From Haliea sp. (lineage in GTDB: Bacteria; Pseudomonadota; Gammaproteobacteria; Pseudomonadales; Halieaceae), in assembly GCA_016704305.1 (NCBI GenBank), contig JADJAL010000011.1, positions 71,447 to 135,446 of the forward strand: a DNA stretch of 64,000 nucleotides, in the 5' to 3' direction. This document shows, piece by piece, positions 8,350-17,619 of this stretch. A program made the translations under genes and the position numbers. How positions within the stretch are numbered: position 1 is the stretch's first letter; each line of letters begins with the position of its first letter. The notes beneath the pieces are model-generated. The model was not told the DNA's origin and did not search any database. It saw only the letters and a program-made list of their open reading frames with translations.

Positions 8350-9066
8350 TCAGGAAGACGCCAGGCGCATCAGTAGTTCGGCGACCGCCTCAGGCTCTGA
8401 AATCATCAGGTCGTGACCGGTATCCACATCCCAGACACGCCCTTCTGATGATGCTTTCAGTGCTTCCACATCCCTAAACGGCAGGGTCATCGTGCAGACG
8501 ATATGCGTCTGCGGAATCCTGCGCATGGCCGCTTCGTTGGTGAGCAACAGTTTCTGCTCAAAACACGGCCACGGATGCGGGGTGAGTTTGGGCTTCATCC
8601 ACTCCAGTTGCTCGGCATCCGTCACCCCGAAGTAGTTCATCGGGTCGGTACCGGGATAGAGCACCATTTCAATACCGTCGACCATGCGGCCGTCGTTACG
8701 CGTCATGGTGATAATCTCACCAGCCAGGTCTGCCAGCGACTGGCCATTTTCGGGATTGGCCGCATCCAGGAAAACGAGATGGCCGATCCTGTCTGTGGCG
8801 CGATCGGCGACCCCTGTAATCACCATGCCGCCGTAGCTGTGCCCTACCAGGATGACGTCGTGCAGCCCCTCGAATTGCAGTACTTTCGCAATGTACGTGA
8901 TGTGCATATCGAGATCCACGGCTTTGCTCACCAGGTGTTCACGCTCGCCAAGACCGGTCAGTGTCGGCGTATACACATCGTGCCCCTTGGCGCGCATGAT
9001 GCGAGCGACACGTTGATAACACCAGCCACCGTGGCCGCCACCATGTACCAGAACATAAGTCGACAA
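8350..9066 (-). CDS. Alpha/beta-hydrolase, esterase-like
   Basis: 238 residues starting at TTG 9066, which follows AAAGGGAGA at good distance; the frame upstream of this is not protein-like. LSTYVLVHGGGHGGWCYQ gives the oxyanion region, GHSYGGM (~80) the nucleophile elbow, DAANPE the acid region, and TGHDLMISEP near the C-terminus the catalytic His. This arrangement is that of plant salicylate esterase/hydroxynitrile-lyase-like enzymes and of many bacterial esterases. It is divergent from the SDR at 9233 and shares a 166-bp regulatory gap with it. The substrate is probably an ester or lactone of the pathway. Confidence 0.85.
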   Translation of the reverse strand: MSTYVLVHGGGHGGWCYQRVARIMRAKGHDVYTPTLTGLGEREHLVSKAVDLDMHITYIAKVLQFEGLHDVILVGHSYGGMVITGVADRATDRIGHLVFLDAANPENGQSLADLAGEIITMTRNDGRMVDGIEMVLYPGTDPMNYFGVTDAEQLEWMKPKLTPHPWPCFEQKLLLTNEAAMRRIPQTHIVCTMTLPFRDVEALKASSEGRVWDVDTGHDLMISEPEAVAELLMRLASS

Positions 9067-9137
9067 GGTATATCTCCCTTTAACGTCAGTCGCAGAACCG
9101 TGCGCAGTTATCGCGAATAGTTGCCCACACGTCAAGT

Positions 9138-9158
9138 AAACAGTATTGTTGATTACAC
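9138..9158. promoter_or_regulatory. Candidate operator between divergent hydrolase and SDR genes
   Basis: An imperfect palindrome spanning GTAA...TTAC; the minus strand reads TCAACAATACTGTTTAC. It shares the CAACAAT half with the sites at 17616 and 5908 and sits centrally between two divergent starts. Recurrence is the only evidence. Confidence 0.35.
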
Positions 9159-9232
9159 AATTTTGGATAGTCGCGACGGCTATTGCACAGTAGCGGGCTG
9201 AACACCACCAGTTAACGCACCGGAATACCCGA

Positions 9233-10048
9233 ATGAATAACCGCATGAATGAACATGACCCACTGGATCTGCAAGGCCAGATCGCCTTCATCACAGGTGC
9301 TGGCCAGGGTGCGGGGCGCGCGATCGCCCACGCGTTTGCGCGCCATAATGCCGGCGGCGTCGCAGTGAACGACTTTGTCGCCGAGCGCGCCGAAGCGGTG
9401 GCTGCAGAGATTCGCGCGCTTGGCGTACCCGCAATAGCGGTTGCCGGCGATGTTGGCGATCATCGCGCGGTAACCGCCCTGATGTCCGCTACCGCACAGG
9501 AGCTCGGACCCGTGGCACTGCTGGTAAACAATGCCGGCAACGCGGGGCCGCAGGCCACCATGGGTTTGTCGCCGCCGTTCTGGGAGACCGAGCCGCACGA
9601 TTGGGACCGCTATTTTCGCACCAACCTGCACGGCGTGATGAACTGCTGCCACGCGGCGTTGCCCGGCATGGTCAAACTCGGCCGCGGCAGGATCGTTACA
9701 GTAATTTCCGATGCAGGGCGGATCGGCGAGGCGGGCCTCGTCGCCTACTCCGCCGCCAAAGCCGGTGCGGCGGGATTTGCGCGCGCCATCGCAAGGGAAG
9801 CGGGTCGCTATGGCATCACCTCCAATGCGATTTCCCTGTCGACGCTGGAGCCGCCTTTCGACGACGCGCAAATGGCGGAATTCATGGCGACCGAACGCAC
9901 CAAAGCGCAATTGTCGCGCTATGTCATTCGCCGCTTCGGCAAGCCGGAGGACGTCGCCAATATGGCACTGTTCCTTTGCTCGGACGCCGCCTCGTGGATT
10001 ACCGGGCAGACTTACCCGGTTAATGGGGGTTATTCCTTTGCACAGTGA
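9233..10048 (+). CDS. Short-chain dehydrogenase/reductase
   Basis: 271 residues. NAD(P)-binding TGAGQGAGRA (~20), NNAG (~100), catalytic Ser in VISDAG and YSAAKAG (Tyr-x3-Lys, ~170), and a C-terminal VNGGYSF. The insertion GPQATMGLSPPFWETEPHDW after NNAG suggests a larger substrate pocket than in FabG. The initiator MNNRMNEHD has a second Met five codons in that is equally possible. It oxidises or reduces a hydroxyl/keto pair on a pathway intermediate. It is followed by a convergent phosphotransferase gene. Confidence 0.87.
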   Translation: MNNRMNEHDPLDLQGQIAFITGAGQGAGRAIAHAFARHNAGGVAVNDFVAERAEAVAAEIRALGVPAIAVAGDVGDHRAVTALMSATAQELGPVALLVNNAGNAGPQATMGLSPPFWETEPHDWDRYFRTNLHGVMNCCHAALPGMVKLGRGRIVTVISDAGRIGEAGLVAYSAAKAGAAGFARAIAREAGRYGITSNAISLSTLEPPFDDAQMAEFMATERTKAQLSRYVIRRFGKPEDVANMALFLCSDAASWITGQTYPVNGGYSFAQ

Positions 10049-10078
10049 ACGTGCCTGACCATGCGGTTGCCCCGATGG

Positions 10079-11149
10079 CTATCCGCGCATGGCACGCAGG
10101 GCCGACACCGTATCCAGCTCCACAAATGCCGCGGAAAAGCGCTCGGCCAACGCCATGGAAATGTCCCGCGATTGCCAGCCATCAGTGCCCAGCGTGGACA
10201 ACCAGACAGCCATACCGTAGGCCGGTGATGCGCGATAGTGCAGCCAGGCCTGCGCGGCGGTGGGTGCTTGATCTGCTGGTATCTGAAGATGACTGCGATA
10301 CTCCTCCAGCAAATCCCGTTCGTGAACGCGCCTGTCCTGTTCGGTCAACGCGCTCACAAGGAAATAACCAACGTCCTGCGACCAGCTGCCACGGCGCACC
10401 ACTTGCCAGTCGAGAAAGCCCATGTCGCCGCCGGGCAACACATACGTGTTGCCGATATGCGCATCACCGTGCAGCAACGTCATCGGGCCACGCGACAGGG
10501 TGCCTACATAGTCGGACCATGACCTGACGATGCTATCGCCATCGAGCTTGCACACTGCGGAGGGAAGCGTTTGTGCACAGCGCTGCAGGCCGATGGGAAT
10601 GCGTCTGCGCAAGCCGACCTGCCAGCCCTTGCTGGCTTTCCACGTCTTCACCCAGCGCAGTTGCGGGTGGGTTTGCCGCGACAGCCCCCAGTACTGGCTG
10701 TGCAACCGGGCCAGTCCGCGCAGTCCGTTTGCCACCTGTTCTGCACTCAATGGGCGTGTCGCATCCCTGGGATCGGCATCGCGCAGGGTCAAGTCTTCCA
10801 TCACCAGCAGAAAATCCAGGCGCAGGTAGTCGACGATGGACTTGTACACCAGCGGGTGATCCACCGGCAGAGCGACGCCGCTGGCAAACAAACGCGCTTC
10901 GTTGAACAAGTTGCCATTGCGCAGGTGGACGATACGGTGACCCGGCGCGTGCGCCTTCAGGAATAGCTGCCGCGGCCCCGATCCAGCGGCGTAATCAAGG
11001 GCAAAACGCGCTCTCCGGTTGGTGCCATCGTCGATCGTCATAACGGCGATAGCGGCAAGCGCGGCATCAGGATGATGGCTGGCGATGGCCGCACTCATCC
11101 ACTGCGGCGTGACCTGCTCCCACTGCGTGGGAATCCGGTTTGGTTTCAA
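10079..11149 (-). CDS. Aminoglycoside-phosphotransferase-like kinase
   Basis: About 356 residues if started at TTG 11149 (LKPNRIPTQWEQVTPQWM), where family-like sequence begins; the frame is open up to 11290 and no good ribosome site fixes the start. The kinase-like fold shows TIDDGTNRRARF near the start, LLHGDAHIGNTYV (the HGD catalytic loop, ~255) and FLDWQVV (the metal-binding Asp). Related proteins of the APH/ecdysteroid-kinase group phosphorylate small hydroxylated molecules and often sit in lipid or steroid catabolic clusters. The substrate is unknown. A second, unrelated-looking member of the superfamily is at 42135. Confidence 0.75.
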   Translation of the reverse strand: MKPNRIPTQWEQVTPQWMSAAIASHHPDAALAAIAVMTIDDGTNRRARFALDYAAGSGPRQLFLKAHAPGHRIVHLRNGNLFNEARLFASGVALPVDHPLVYKSIVDYLRLDFLLVMEDLTLRDADPRDATRPLSAEQVANGLRGLARLHSQYWGLSRQTHPQLRWVKTWKASKGWQVGLRRRIPIGLQRCAQTLPSAVCKLDGDSIVRSWSDYVGTLSRGPMTLLHGDAHIGNTYVLPGGDMGFLDWQVVRRGSWSQDVGYFLVSALTEQDRRVHERDLLEEYRSHLQIPADQAPTAAQAWLHYRASPAYGMAVWLSTLGTDGWQSRDISMALAERFSAAFVELDTVSALRAMRG

Positions 11150-11396
11150 TTGTGCGGCCACAGAAAACAGCCCTTGTCCTTTATTTGCTCCCGCCAGTGA
11201 TTGCCGGTTGAGTGAGCGTAATATATGCGAGGCGCCAACTGGCGGCACTGCGCAGCGAGTCGCCGCCCACCGTTTCACCACCAGAGGCAAGCAGGGGTGC
11301 AGGAGCAGTCATTTGGTGCATGCCGTGGCGCTACTATGATCATGGCGAATCCTGATCGCTGTGAATCCTATAACGCATGAAAAAGGGACATAACCC

Positions 11397-12649
11397 GTGA
11401 AGATCGCAATTACCAACGCCACTATTTTTAACGGCACAGGGGGTAAACCCTTCGTCGGCACAGTCCTGGTCGATGGCAATCGCATTGTGTCCGTCAGTAA
11501 AGGAAAAAACCGTGTAACGGCAGACGATTACATCGACGGCAGCGGCAAGTTCCTGATGCCGGGCATGACCGAGGGGCATGCGCATTTGTCATTCGACTCG
11601 GTCACGGCGACCGAAGATCTCATCACGCCACCACCCGAAGAACACACGCTGTTGACAGCGCGTGTCGCCAAAACCCTGCTCGACCACGGATTTACCAGCG
11701 CCTACGGCGCATCGGAAGCCAAATTGCGGCTCGGTGTTGCCGTGCGCAACGAAGTGGACGCTGGCCGTTTAGCCGGCCCGCGTATACGTGCCGGATCGCT
11801 GGAGATAACGGTGACAGGGGCCTGGGCGACGAGAGCCGCCTGCACAATCAGCGCAATGCCCCGTCGATGATCATCGACGGCCCAGAGGAGATGCGCAAGG
11901 CGGTAAGGCTGTCCTGTCGCGAGGGTTGCGACAACATCAAACTGGATGTCTCTGGCGATCCGTTCTACCCCGCCACCCCCGCCGATTGCACCACGATGTC
12001 GCTGGAGGAAATCCAGATGGCGGTGCGCACCGCCCACAGTTTCGGCAAGAAGGTGAATGTCCATGCGCGCTCGATACAATCTATCCAGCACTCGTTGATC
12101 GCCGGCGTCGACATGATTTACCACGCCGAGTATTCAGACGAGAAAACGCTGGATATGTTGGAAGAAGCAAAGGACCGGGTGTTCGTCGCTCCCTCGATCA
12201 GCTTATTCCATACCATGCTGAATGAAGGCGAAGCCCACGGCATGCCACGCGCTGTGGCAGAAAGCATGGGTATTCCGGCGCTGATCGAGGAATCCGTGAA
12301 AACACACATGGCCCTGCGCAAGCGCGGCATTCGCCACGTGATTGGCGGCGATTACGGATTCACCTGGAACATGCAGGGCACCAATGCCCGCGACATCCAG
12401 CACTTTATCGACTACTACGGCTATTCAGCCGCAGAAGCGCTGGTGTGCGCGACGCGCAATGGTGGCCTCGCGATGCGGGGCCAAGGCGATCTCGGCACGC
12501 TGCAGCAAGGCATGCTGGCCGACATGTTGCTGGTCGATGGCGACCCGCTGAAGGATGCGGCCGTACTGACGGACAAGGCGCGACTGGTGATGATCATGAA
12601 GGACGGCGTGATTCACAGCATCGCCCCCTCGCTGCAACATAAGAACTGA
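11397..12649 (+). CDS. Metal-dependent amidohydrolase, one frameshift
   Basis: The first part begins ATG at 11397 with ITNATIFNGTGGKPF and the metal-binding GHAHLSF (~60). The second part covers KVNVHARS, YHAEYSDE and the closing GMLADMLLVDGDPL. They join if one G is restored to a GGGG run near 11818, which gives VTGGLGDESRLHNQ. The intact length would be ~417 residues, normal for imidazolonepropionase-like amidohydrolases. These hydrolyse C-N or lactone bonds with a two-metal centre. Single-base loss in a homopolymer suggests sequencing error. It precedes the CoA-transferase gene by 147 bp, in which a promoter and operator lie. Confidence 0.8.
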
Positions 12650-12740
12650 ACACCCCGTATCAGCGATTTAACCTCGGCGGCCCGGGTGTATCATCGCTAG
12701 CGCAGGTGATCGCGCGCCATGCGCGCCTCCCTGACAACTA

Positions 12741-12757
12741 TGCAACACTGTTGTTTA
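12741..12757. promoter_or_regulatory. Palindromic operator and -10 box before the CoA-transferase gene
   Basis: CAACACTGTTG at 12743-12753 is a perfect 11-bp palindrome within TATGCAACACTGTTGTTTAC. A TATAAT box follows at 12762-12767 and the ATG at 12797, so a bound repressor would cover the -35 region. The same core occurs at 17616 and, with changes, at other island promoters. Confidence 0.5.
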
Positions 12758-12796
12758 CCGGTATAATTAGTCCCCGGTTAATTCGCAGGAGTAATT

Positions 12797-14023
12797 ATGT
12801 CTCAGGTAATGAAGGGGATCAGGGTCCTGGAGGTTGCACAGTTCACTTTCGTACCCGCTGCCGGCGGCATTCTGGCCGACTGGGGCGCCGATGTTATCAA
12901 GATAGAGCACCCGGTGCGCGGCGACACGCAGCGCGGCTTCATCAATCTCGGGGGCATCAAACTCGATCCGGTACGCAATGCGTTGATGGAACATCCGAAT
13001 CGCGGAAAGCGCAGTGTTGGCATCGATGTCTCCACTCCCGAAGGTGTAGCACTGATCTATGAAATAGCGAAAACAGCCGATGTATTCCTCACCAACTACC
13101 TGCCTGCGCAACGCAAGAAGTTGAAAATCGACCTTGAGGATATTCGCAGGGCCAACCCCAACATCATCTATGCACGCGGCAGCGCCTACGGCGACAAGGG
13201 CCCGGAGAGGGATATCGGCGGATTTGATGGCACGGCGTTCTGGTCGCGCGGGGGTATCGGTCACGCGATGTCACCCGAGGAACTGGGAGGCCCGCTCTCG
13301 CAGGGCATTCCGGCGTTTGGCGATTCGATTGGCGGCATGAATATCGCCGGCGGCATTTCAGCGGCCCTGTTTCACCGGGAGCGAACCGGCGAGGCGCTGG
13401 AGCTGGATGTGTCGCTGATGAGCACGGCGTGGTGGGCGGCGGGCACGTCCGTCGATATCGGCATTGAGCAGGGTAAAACCATGCGCAATCGCATGCCCAC
13501 GTCCGGCGGCAATCCGGGCAACCCGTTCAATGGCAACTATTACACGTCCGACAAAGGAACGATAAACCTGTGTATCCTCACGCCGGGGCCCTGTATTCGC
13601 GACACCTTCATGCATCTGGGCATCCCGGAAGCTGCAGACGATCCACGCTTTGCGGACGCGCAGTTGCTGATGACCAACTGGCAAGCGGCGAGCGAACTCA
13701 TGATTGCCGCTTTTGCCAAACATCCTTTCGAGTACTGGCGTCAGCATCTGAAAACCATGAAGGGACAGTGGGCGCCAGTACAAAGCCTGATTGATCTTGG
13801 CAGTGATGAACAGGCGCTGGCCAACGATATGCTGTTCGAGGTCGAGTCCGTTGACGGCGGCAAACCTATCAAACTAGTACGCGGCCCCGTACAGTTCAAT
13901 CACGAGCCGGTGAAAACCACGCGCGCGCCGCAGGCCTCGGAACACACCGAAACCTTCCTGATGGAGCTCGGCCTCGAGTGGGATCGTATCGAAAGCCTGA
14001 AAGCCGTCGGCGCCATCGCCTGA
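12797..14023 (+). CDS. Family III CoA-transferase (CaiB/BaiF)
   Basis: 408 residues, the usual family length, from ATG 12797 behind AGGAG. Seen are GGILADWGADVIKIEHP (~23-39), NKGKRS-like NRGKRSVGID, and AFGDSIGGMNIAGG, whose Asp (~176) is the catalytic residue that forms the aspartyl-CoA thioester. The enzyme moves CoA between carboxylic acids at the start or end of a degradation route without ATP. It is followed by a 96-residue protein (20 bp) and an acyl-CoA ligase (6 bp), clearly one operon. Confidence 0.92.
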   Translation: MSQVMKGIRVLEVAQFTFVPAAGGILADWGADVIKIEHPVRGDTQRGFINLGGIKLDPVRNALMEHPNRGKRSVGIDVSTPEGVALIYEIAKTADVFLTNYLPAQRKKLKIDLEDIRRANPNIIYARGSAYGDKGPERDIGGFDGTAFWSRGGIGHAMSPEELGGPLSQGIPAFGDSIGGMNIAGGISAALFHRERTGEALELDVSLMSTAWWAAGTSVDIGIEQGKTMRNRMPTSGGNPGNPFNGNYYTSDKGTINLCILTPGPCIRDTFMHLGIPEAADDPRFADAQLLMTNWQAASELMIAAFAKHPFEYWRQHLKTMKGQWAPVQSLIDLGSDEQALANDMLFEVESVDGGKPIKLVRGPVQFNHEPVKTTRAPQASEHTETFLMELGLEWDRIESLKAVGAIA

Positions 14024-14043
14024 CCAGACGAGGTAGGAACGAC

Positions 14044-14334
14044 ATGAAACCCGGAACAAAACTTAAAAGCGCCGTCTGCGACACCGAGGTTATGGTCATT
14101 CGCGGCAGTGATGTCATCGTCGAATGTGGCGGTGCTGCAATGGGCGAGGAACGGCCTGCCGCGATGGCACCCGTTAACACCGACTTCGCGGCAGGCACAC
14201 AGATCGGGAAGCGCTATGTCGACAGCGCGGGAACGATTGAATTACTGTGCGTAAAACCCGGCAAGGGCTCACTATCGATCGGCGGTGTCGCCCTGCAGAC
14301 CAAGGACGCAAAAACACTTCCCTCCTCTGACTGA
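14044..14334 (+). CDS. Small protein between CoA-transferase and acyl-CoA ligase, unknown
   Basis: 96 residues from ATG 14044. Features are LKSAVCDTEVMVIRG, then a CGGAAM segment, and a Gly/Ser/Leu-rich C-terminal half (GKGSLSIGGVALQ). I recall similar short proteins with a CGG-x-M motif beside acyl-CoA ligases of actinobacteria and proteobacteria, with no known function. The start lies 20 bp after the CoA-transferase stop, and the stop lies 5 bp before the ligase ATG, so it is co-expressed with both. It may be an accessory to the ligase. Confidence 0.6.
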   Translation: MKPGTKLKSAVCDTEVMVIRGSDVIVECGGAAMGEERPAAMAPVNTDFAAGTQIGKRYVDSAGTIELLCVKPGKGSLSIGGVALQTKDAKTLPSSD

Positions 14335-14339
14335 CTTTT

Positions 14340-15488
14340 ATGAAGATTTCGCTTTTCCTGGAGATGGCCGCCGACGCCGAGCCCGAACGCACAGCGCTGG
14401 TATGTGATGGACGACGCTGGTCCTATGCAGCCCTGCTGCGTGCCGCACGCGGCGCCGCTGTGCTGATCAGGGACAGCGCCTGCTCGCATGTCGCCCTGCT
14501 TGACGAAAGCAGTGAAGCAGCGCCGATAGCGCTGTTCGGCGCGGCACTCGCTGGAGTGCCCTATGTACCACTCAACTATCGGCTGGCTGACACAGACCTC
14601 GCCGCGCTGCTCGCGCGCATCGCGCCGGCCTGTGTAGTCGGAGATCCCGATGCTTGGCTGGCACTGGCCGCAGCAGAGCGCGTCACCAATGCGTTCGTTG
14701 TACCGACGATGCTGGCGCGTATCATTGCACGCATGGATGCCAGCGACAGCGTGGATTTGCCTGCGTTGAAGGCCGTCGCCTACGGCGGGGGACGCATGCC
14801 GCTGGAGCTGGTTGAACGCGCACTGCAACGCTTTCCCGATACCGGGTTCACCAACGCGTACGGCCTGACCGAAACAAGTTCCACCATCGCCCTGCTCTGG
14901 GACCAGACGATCACCGCAGCGCGCACGCATCGAGTGATGCAGCCGTGCGCGCGCCTCGGTTCTGTTGGCAAACCGCTGCCGACTGTTGAACTGCAGATCA
15001 GGGACGAAGCTGGCCAACCGCTACCCGCAGGTGAACGCGGCGAAATCTATGTGCGGGGCGATCAGGTATCAGGTGAGTACCGCGAGCGCTCTGCCCTCGA
15101 CAGCGACGGCTGGTTTCCCACGCGCGACGCCGGTTGGCTGGACGAAGAAGGCTATTTGTTCCTGGCCGGTCGTGCCGACGACGTCATCGTACGTGGCGGC
15201 GAAAATATCTCGCCGGGGGAAATCGAGGACGTACTGCTTACGCACCCCGCCATCGCCGATGCGGTAGCCGTGGGTGTCCCCTCAGCCGAATGGGGTGAAG
15301 CCGTGGGCATCGCCATCACCGTGCGACCCGACCACGCTGCGCCCAGTGCCGATGAACTGCGCGCACTGATCAGGGATCGCTTGCGCTCGTCGCGCGTTCC
15401 CGAGCAAATCCGTGTCGTGGATGCCTTGCCCTACAACGAGATGGGAAAATTATTGCGGCGCGAAGTGCGCACGCTGTTCGCTAGTTGA
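14340..15488 (+). CDS. Acyl-CoA ligase with internal deletion of the ATP-binding loop
   Basis: 382 residues, against ~500 for the family. Present are the N-terminal SYAALLRAARGAA, NAYGLTETSS (A5), GWFPTRDAGWLDEEGYL (A7), GRADDVIVRGGENISPGE (A8) and YNEMGKLLRR with the A10 catalytic Lys. Missing is the SSGTTGxPKG phosphate-binding loop (A3) and all around it: the sequence passes directly from CVVGDPDAWLALAAAERV to NAFVVPTMLARI. The break is in frame and removes ~110-120 residues, so the product should not adenylate its substrate. It overlaps the convergent E2 gene by 8 bp. Confidence 0.85.
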   Translation: MKISLFLEMAADAEPERTALVCDGRRWSYAALLRAARGAAVLIRDSACSHVALLDESSEAAPIALFGAALAGVPYVPLNYRLADTDLAALLARIAPACVVGDPDAWLALAAAERVTNAFVVPTMLARIIARMDASDSVDLPALKAVAYGGGRMPLELVERALQRFPDTGFTNAYGLTETSSTIALLWDQTITAARTHRVMQPCARLGSVGKPLPTVELQIRDEAGQPLPAGERGEIYVRGDQVSGEYRERSALDSDGWFPTRDAGWLDEEGYLFLAGRADDVIVRGGENISPGEIEDVLLTHPAIADAVAVGVPSAEWGEAVGIAITVRPDHAAPSADELRALIRDRLRSSRVPEQIRVVDALPYNEMGKLLRREVRTLFAS

Positions 15489-16224
15489 ACTCGTAAGTTG
15501 CCAGCGACTCGCCGATCGCACACACAAAACGGGCGGCATCCGCGCCGTTGATGACACGGTGATCGTAACTCAGCGACAGCGGCAGCAACAGGCGCAACTC
15601 GGGATTACCTGCCTTGTCCGGCAGGAACTGGCTGCGCGCGCGGCAGATGCCGAGGATGGCGACCTCGGGGGCATTGATGATCGGCGTAAATCCGGTGCCG
15701 CCGATGTGACCCAGCGATGAAAGCGTAAAACATCCCCCGGACATTTCGTCCATCGACAGTCCTTTGCCGCGCGCCTTGTCCGACAGGGCGGCAATTTCCG
15801 CGGCGATTTGCGCACTGTCCTTCTGGTCGCAGTCGCGCACCACCGGCACCAGCAATCCCGCAGGCACATCCACCGCGATCCCGATATGAAAATACTGCCT
15901 CGCGTAGAGCGTAGCGCCATCCGCGCTGAGTGCGCTGTTGAACTGCGGGTAGCGGCGCAATGCATCAACCGATGCCTTCACCAGCGCCGGCAGCAATGCG
16001 CGCTTCTGCGCGGGGTGAGCGCTGTTCCAGGCTTTACGGCGCTGCTCGAACCCCGTGATATCGGCGTCATCGTGGTGCGTGACGTGGGGAATCGAAACCC
16101 AGTTGCGATGCATCACCCGCCCGACATAGTGCTGCACACGGCCCAATTTTTGCGTCTCGACAGGTCCAAACGCCGACAGATCCTCCGCGGGCCAGGGCAA
16201 CATGGGGGTAGGCTTGTCGGACAT
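15481..16224 (-). CDS. 2-oxoacid dehydrogenase E2 catalytic core without lipoyl domain
   Basis: 247 residues from ATG 16224, which follows GGGAGA. The protein starts almost directly with the catalytic acyltransferase domain (VGRVMHRNWVSIPHVTHHD) and includes the active site SYDHRVINGADAARF near the C-terminus. The usual N-terminal lipoyl and E1/E3-binding domains are absent. It forms the E2 cube that transfers the acyl group from lipoamide to CoA. The only lipoyl carrier in the window is encoded at 8084, next to the fused E1, so the three proteins probably make one complex. It lies downstream of the thiolase gene on the same strand, 53 bp away. Confidence 0.9.
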   Translation of the reverse strand: MSDKPTPMLPWPAEDLSAFGPVETQKLGRVQHYVGRVMHRNWVSIPHVTHHDDADITGFEQRRKAWNSAHPAQKRALLPALVKASVDALRRYPQFNSALSADGATLYARQYFHIGIAVDVPAGLLVPVVRDCDQKDSAQIAAEIAALSDKARGKGLSMDEMSGGCFTLSSLGHIGGTGFTPIINAPEVAILGICRARSQFLPDKAGNPELRLLLPLSLSYDHRVINGADAARFVCAIGESLATYEFN

Positions 16225-16277
16225 AGTGGTGTCTCCCGAAATCCAGTCAGCGTTTGCCGGCCAGTAAACGACTGCTG

Positions 16278-17531
16278 CTATACACGCTCTATGATGATGG
16301 CCGGCGCCATACCACCAGCGGCGCACATCGTGATCAGTCCGCGTTTGAGATCGCGGCGTTCAAGTTCATCGAGCACGGTACCGATAAGCACGGCGCCGGT
16401 GGCGCCGATGGGATGGCCCAACGCGATAGCACCGCCGTTCACATTGATTTTATCGCGATCCAGGTTCAGGTCGCGGATGAACTTCTCCACCACGACGGCA
16501 AACGCTTCGTTGACTTCCCACAGATCGATATCGTCGACCGACAGCCCCGCTTTTGCCAACACCTTGCGTGCCGCTGGGACCGGGCCGTTCAGCATCAGCG
16601 TGGGATCGTCGCCGATATTGGCGGCGGCGACCACTCGCGCGCGCGGCTTCAGGCCGTGGGCGCGCGCGTATTTTGCCGACGCCATGAGCAGCGCCGCCGC
16701 GCCGTCGACCACGCCCGAGGAACTACCGGCATGGTGAAAGTGCCTTATCTGAAGATCCGGGTAGCGCTTGTTGATCAGCTGCCGGAAAGTCAGTTCACCG
16801 CCCGGGGCGGGCATATCCGCGATCTTGCTAAAACTCGGTTCCAGCGCCGCCAGGTCTGCCGCAGTGGTTTGCGGCCGTGGATATTCATCTTTCGCAAGCA
16901 CCAGCTTGCCCGACTCGTCCACTACCGGCACCAGGGAGCGATCAAAACGCCCTTCGGCGATAGCGCGTGCCGCGCGCTGCTGGCTTTGCAGTGACAATGC
17001 GTCGAGGGCCTCGCGGCTTATACCTTCCATGGACGCGATGGCATCGGCGCACAAGCCCTGGTGCGATTGTGGATGTCGCTCCTGCAAGCGCGCATTGCCC
17101 GATCCCATGCTCAGGCGCTTCAATCCAGCCTGCGCCTCCTCCATGCCGACTGCCGTAATCAGCGACATCATTTCGGTGCCACCGGCAATAATGAGATCTT
17201 CCATGCCAGACATCAGTTGTCCGGCAGCCAGGCTTGCAGCGGTAATACCGCTGCCACAGAAGCGGTCCAGCGTGACGCCGCTGGCGCGAATATCGAATCC
17301 AGCGTCAAGCGCAGCCATGCGCCCCATGTCGCCACCCTGCATCCCCTTCTGTGCGCTGGTGCCCCAGATGACATCGTCCACATCAGCGGTATCGATATTG
17401 TTGCGCTCACGCAGCGCCGTAAGCACTGTCGCAGCCAGATGCTGGGGATGGAGATTTACCAACGCGCCCTTGCCGGGTTTGCCAACGCCGCGCGGAGTGC
17501 GCACCGCATCAATGATGAATGCTTCGGACAT
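16278..17531 (-). CDS. Acetyl-CoA C-acyltransferase (thiolase)
   Basis: 417 residues from ATG 17531 behind AAGGAG. The nucleophilic Cys is in DRFCGSG (~92), the His in ALGHPIGATG (~371) and the second Cys in MCAAGG (~401), with NEAFAVV between. The catalytic set is complete, so this is a degradative thiolase cleaving a 3-oxoacyl-CoA. It heads a minus-strand operon with the E2 core. A sigma-70 promoter and an overlapping palindrome lie just upstream, facing the TetR gene. Confidence 0.95.
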   Translation of the reverse strand: MSEAFIIDAVRTPRGVGKPGKGALVNLHPQHLAATVLTALRERNNIDTADVDDVIWGTSAQKGMQGGDMGRMAALDAGFDIRASGVTLDRFCGSGITAASLAAGQLMSGMEDLIIAGGTEMMSLITAVGMEEAQAGLKRLSMGSGNARLQERHPQSHQGLCADAIASMEGISREALDALSLQSQQRAARAIAEGRFDRSLVPVVDESGKLVLAKDEYPRPQTTAADLAALEPSFSKIADMPAPGGELTFRQLINKRYPDLQIRHFHHAGSSSGVVDGAAALLMASAKYARAHGLKPRARVVAAANIGDDPTLMLNGPVPAARKVLAKAGLSVDDIDLWEVNEAFAVVVEKFIRDLNLDRDKINVNGGAIALGHPIGATGAVLIGTVLDELERRDLKRGLITMCAAGGMAPAIIIERV

Positions 17532-17590
17532 TCGAGTTCTCCTTCAAGGGATTAACGACACTACTTCTGGCTGCATGCTCAAGCGCTGTG

Positions 17591-17619
17591 ACTATACACT
17601 TCAAGCCTGTATCACTCAA
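17591..17619 (-). promoter_or_regulatory. Sigma-70-type promoter of the thiolase operon
   Basis: On the minus strand the -35 box is TTGAGT (17614-17619), the spacer is 17 bp and the -10 box is TATAGT (17591-17596). The expected start point is near 17584, giving a ~50-base leader to the thiolase ATG. The adjoining palindrome overlaps the -35 box, a layout suited to repression. Confidence 0.55.
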
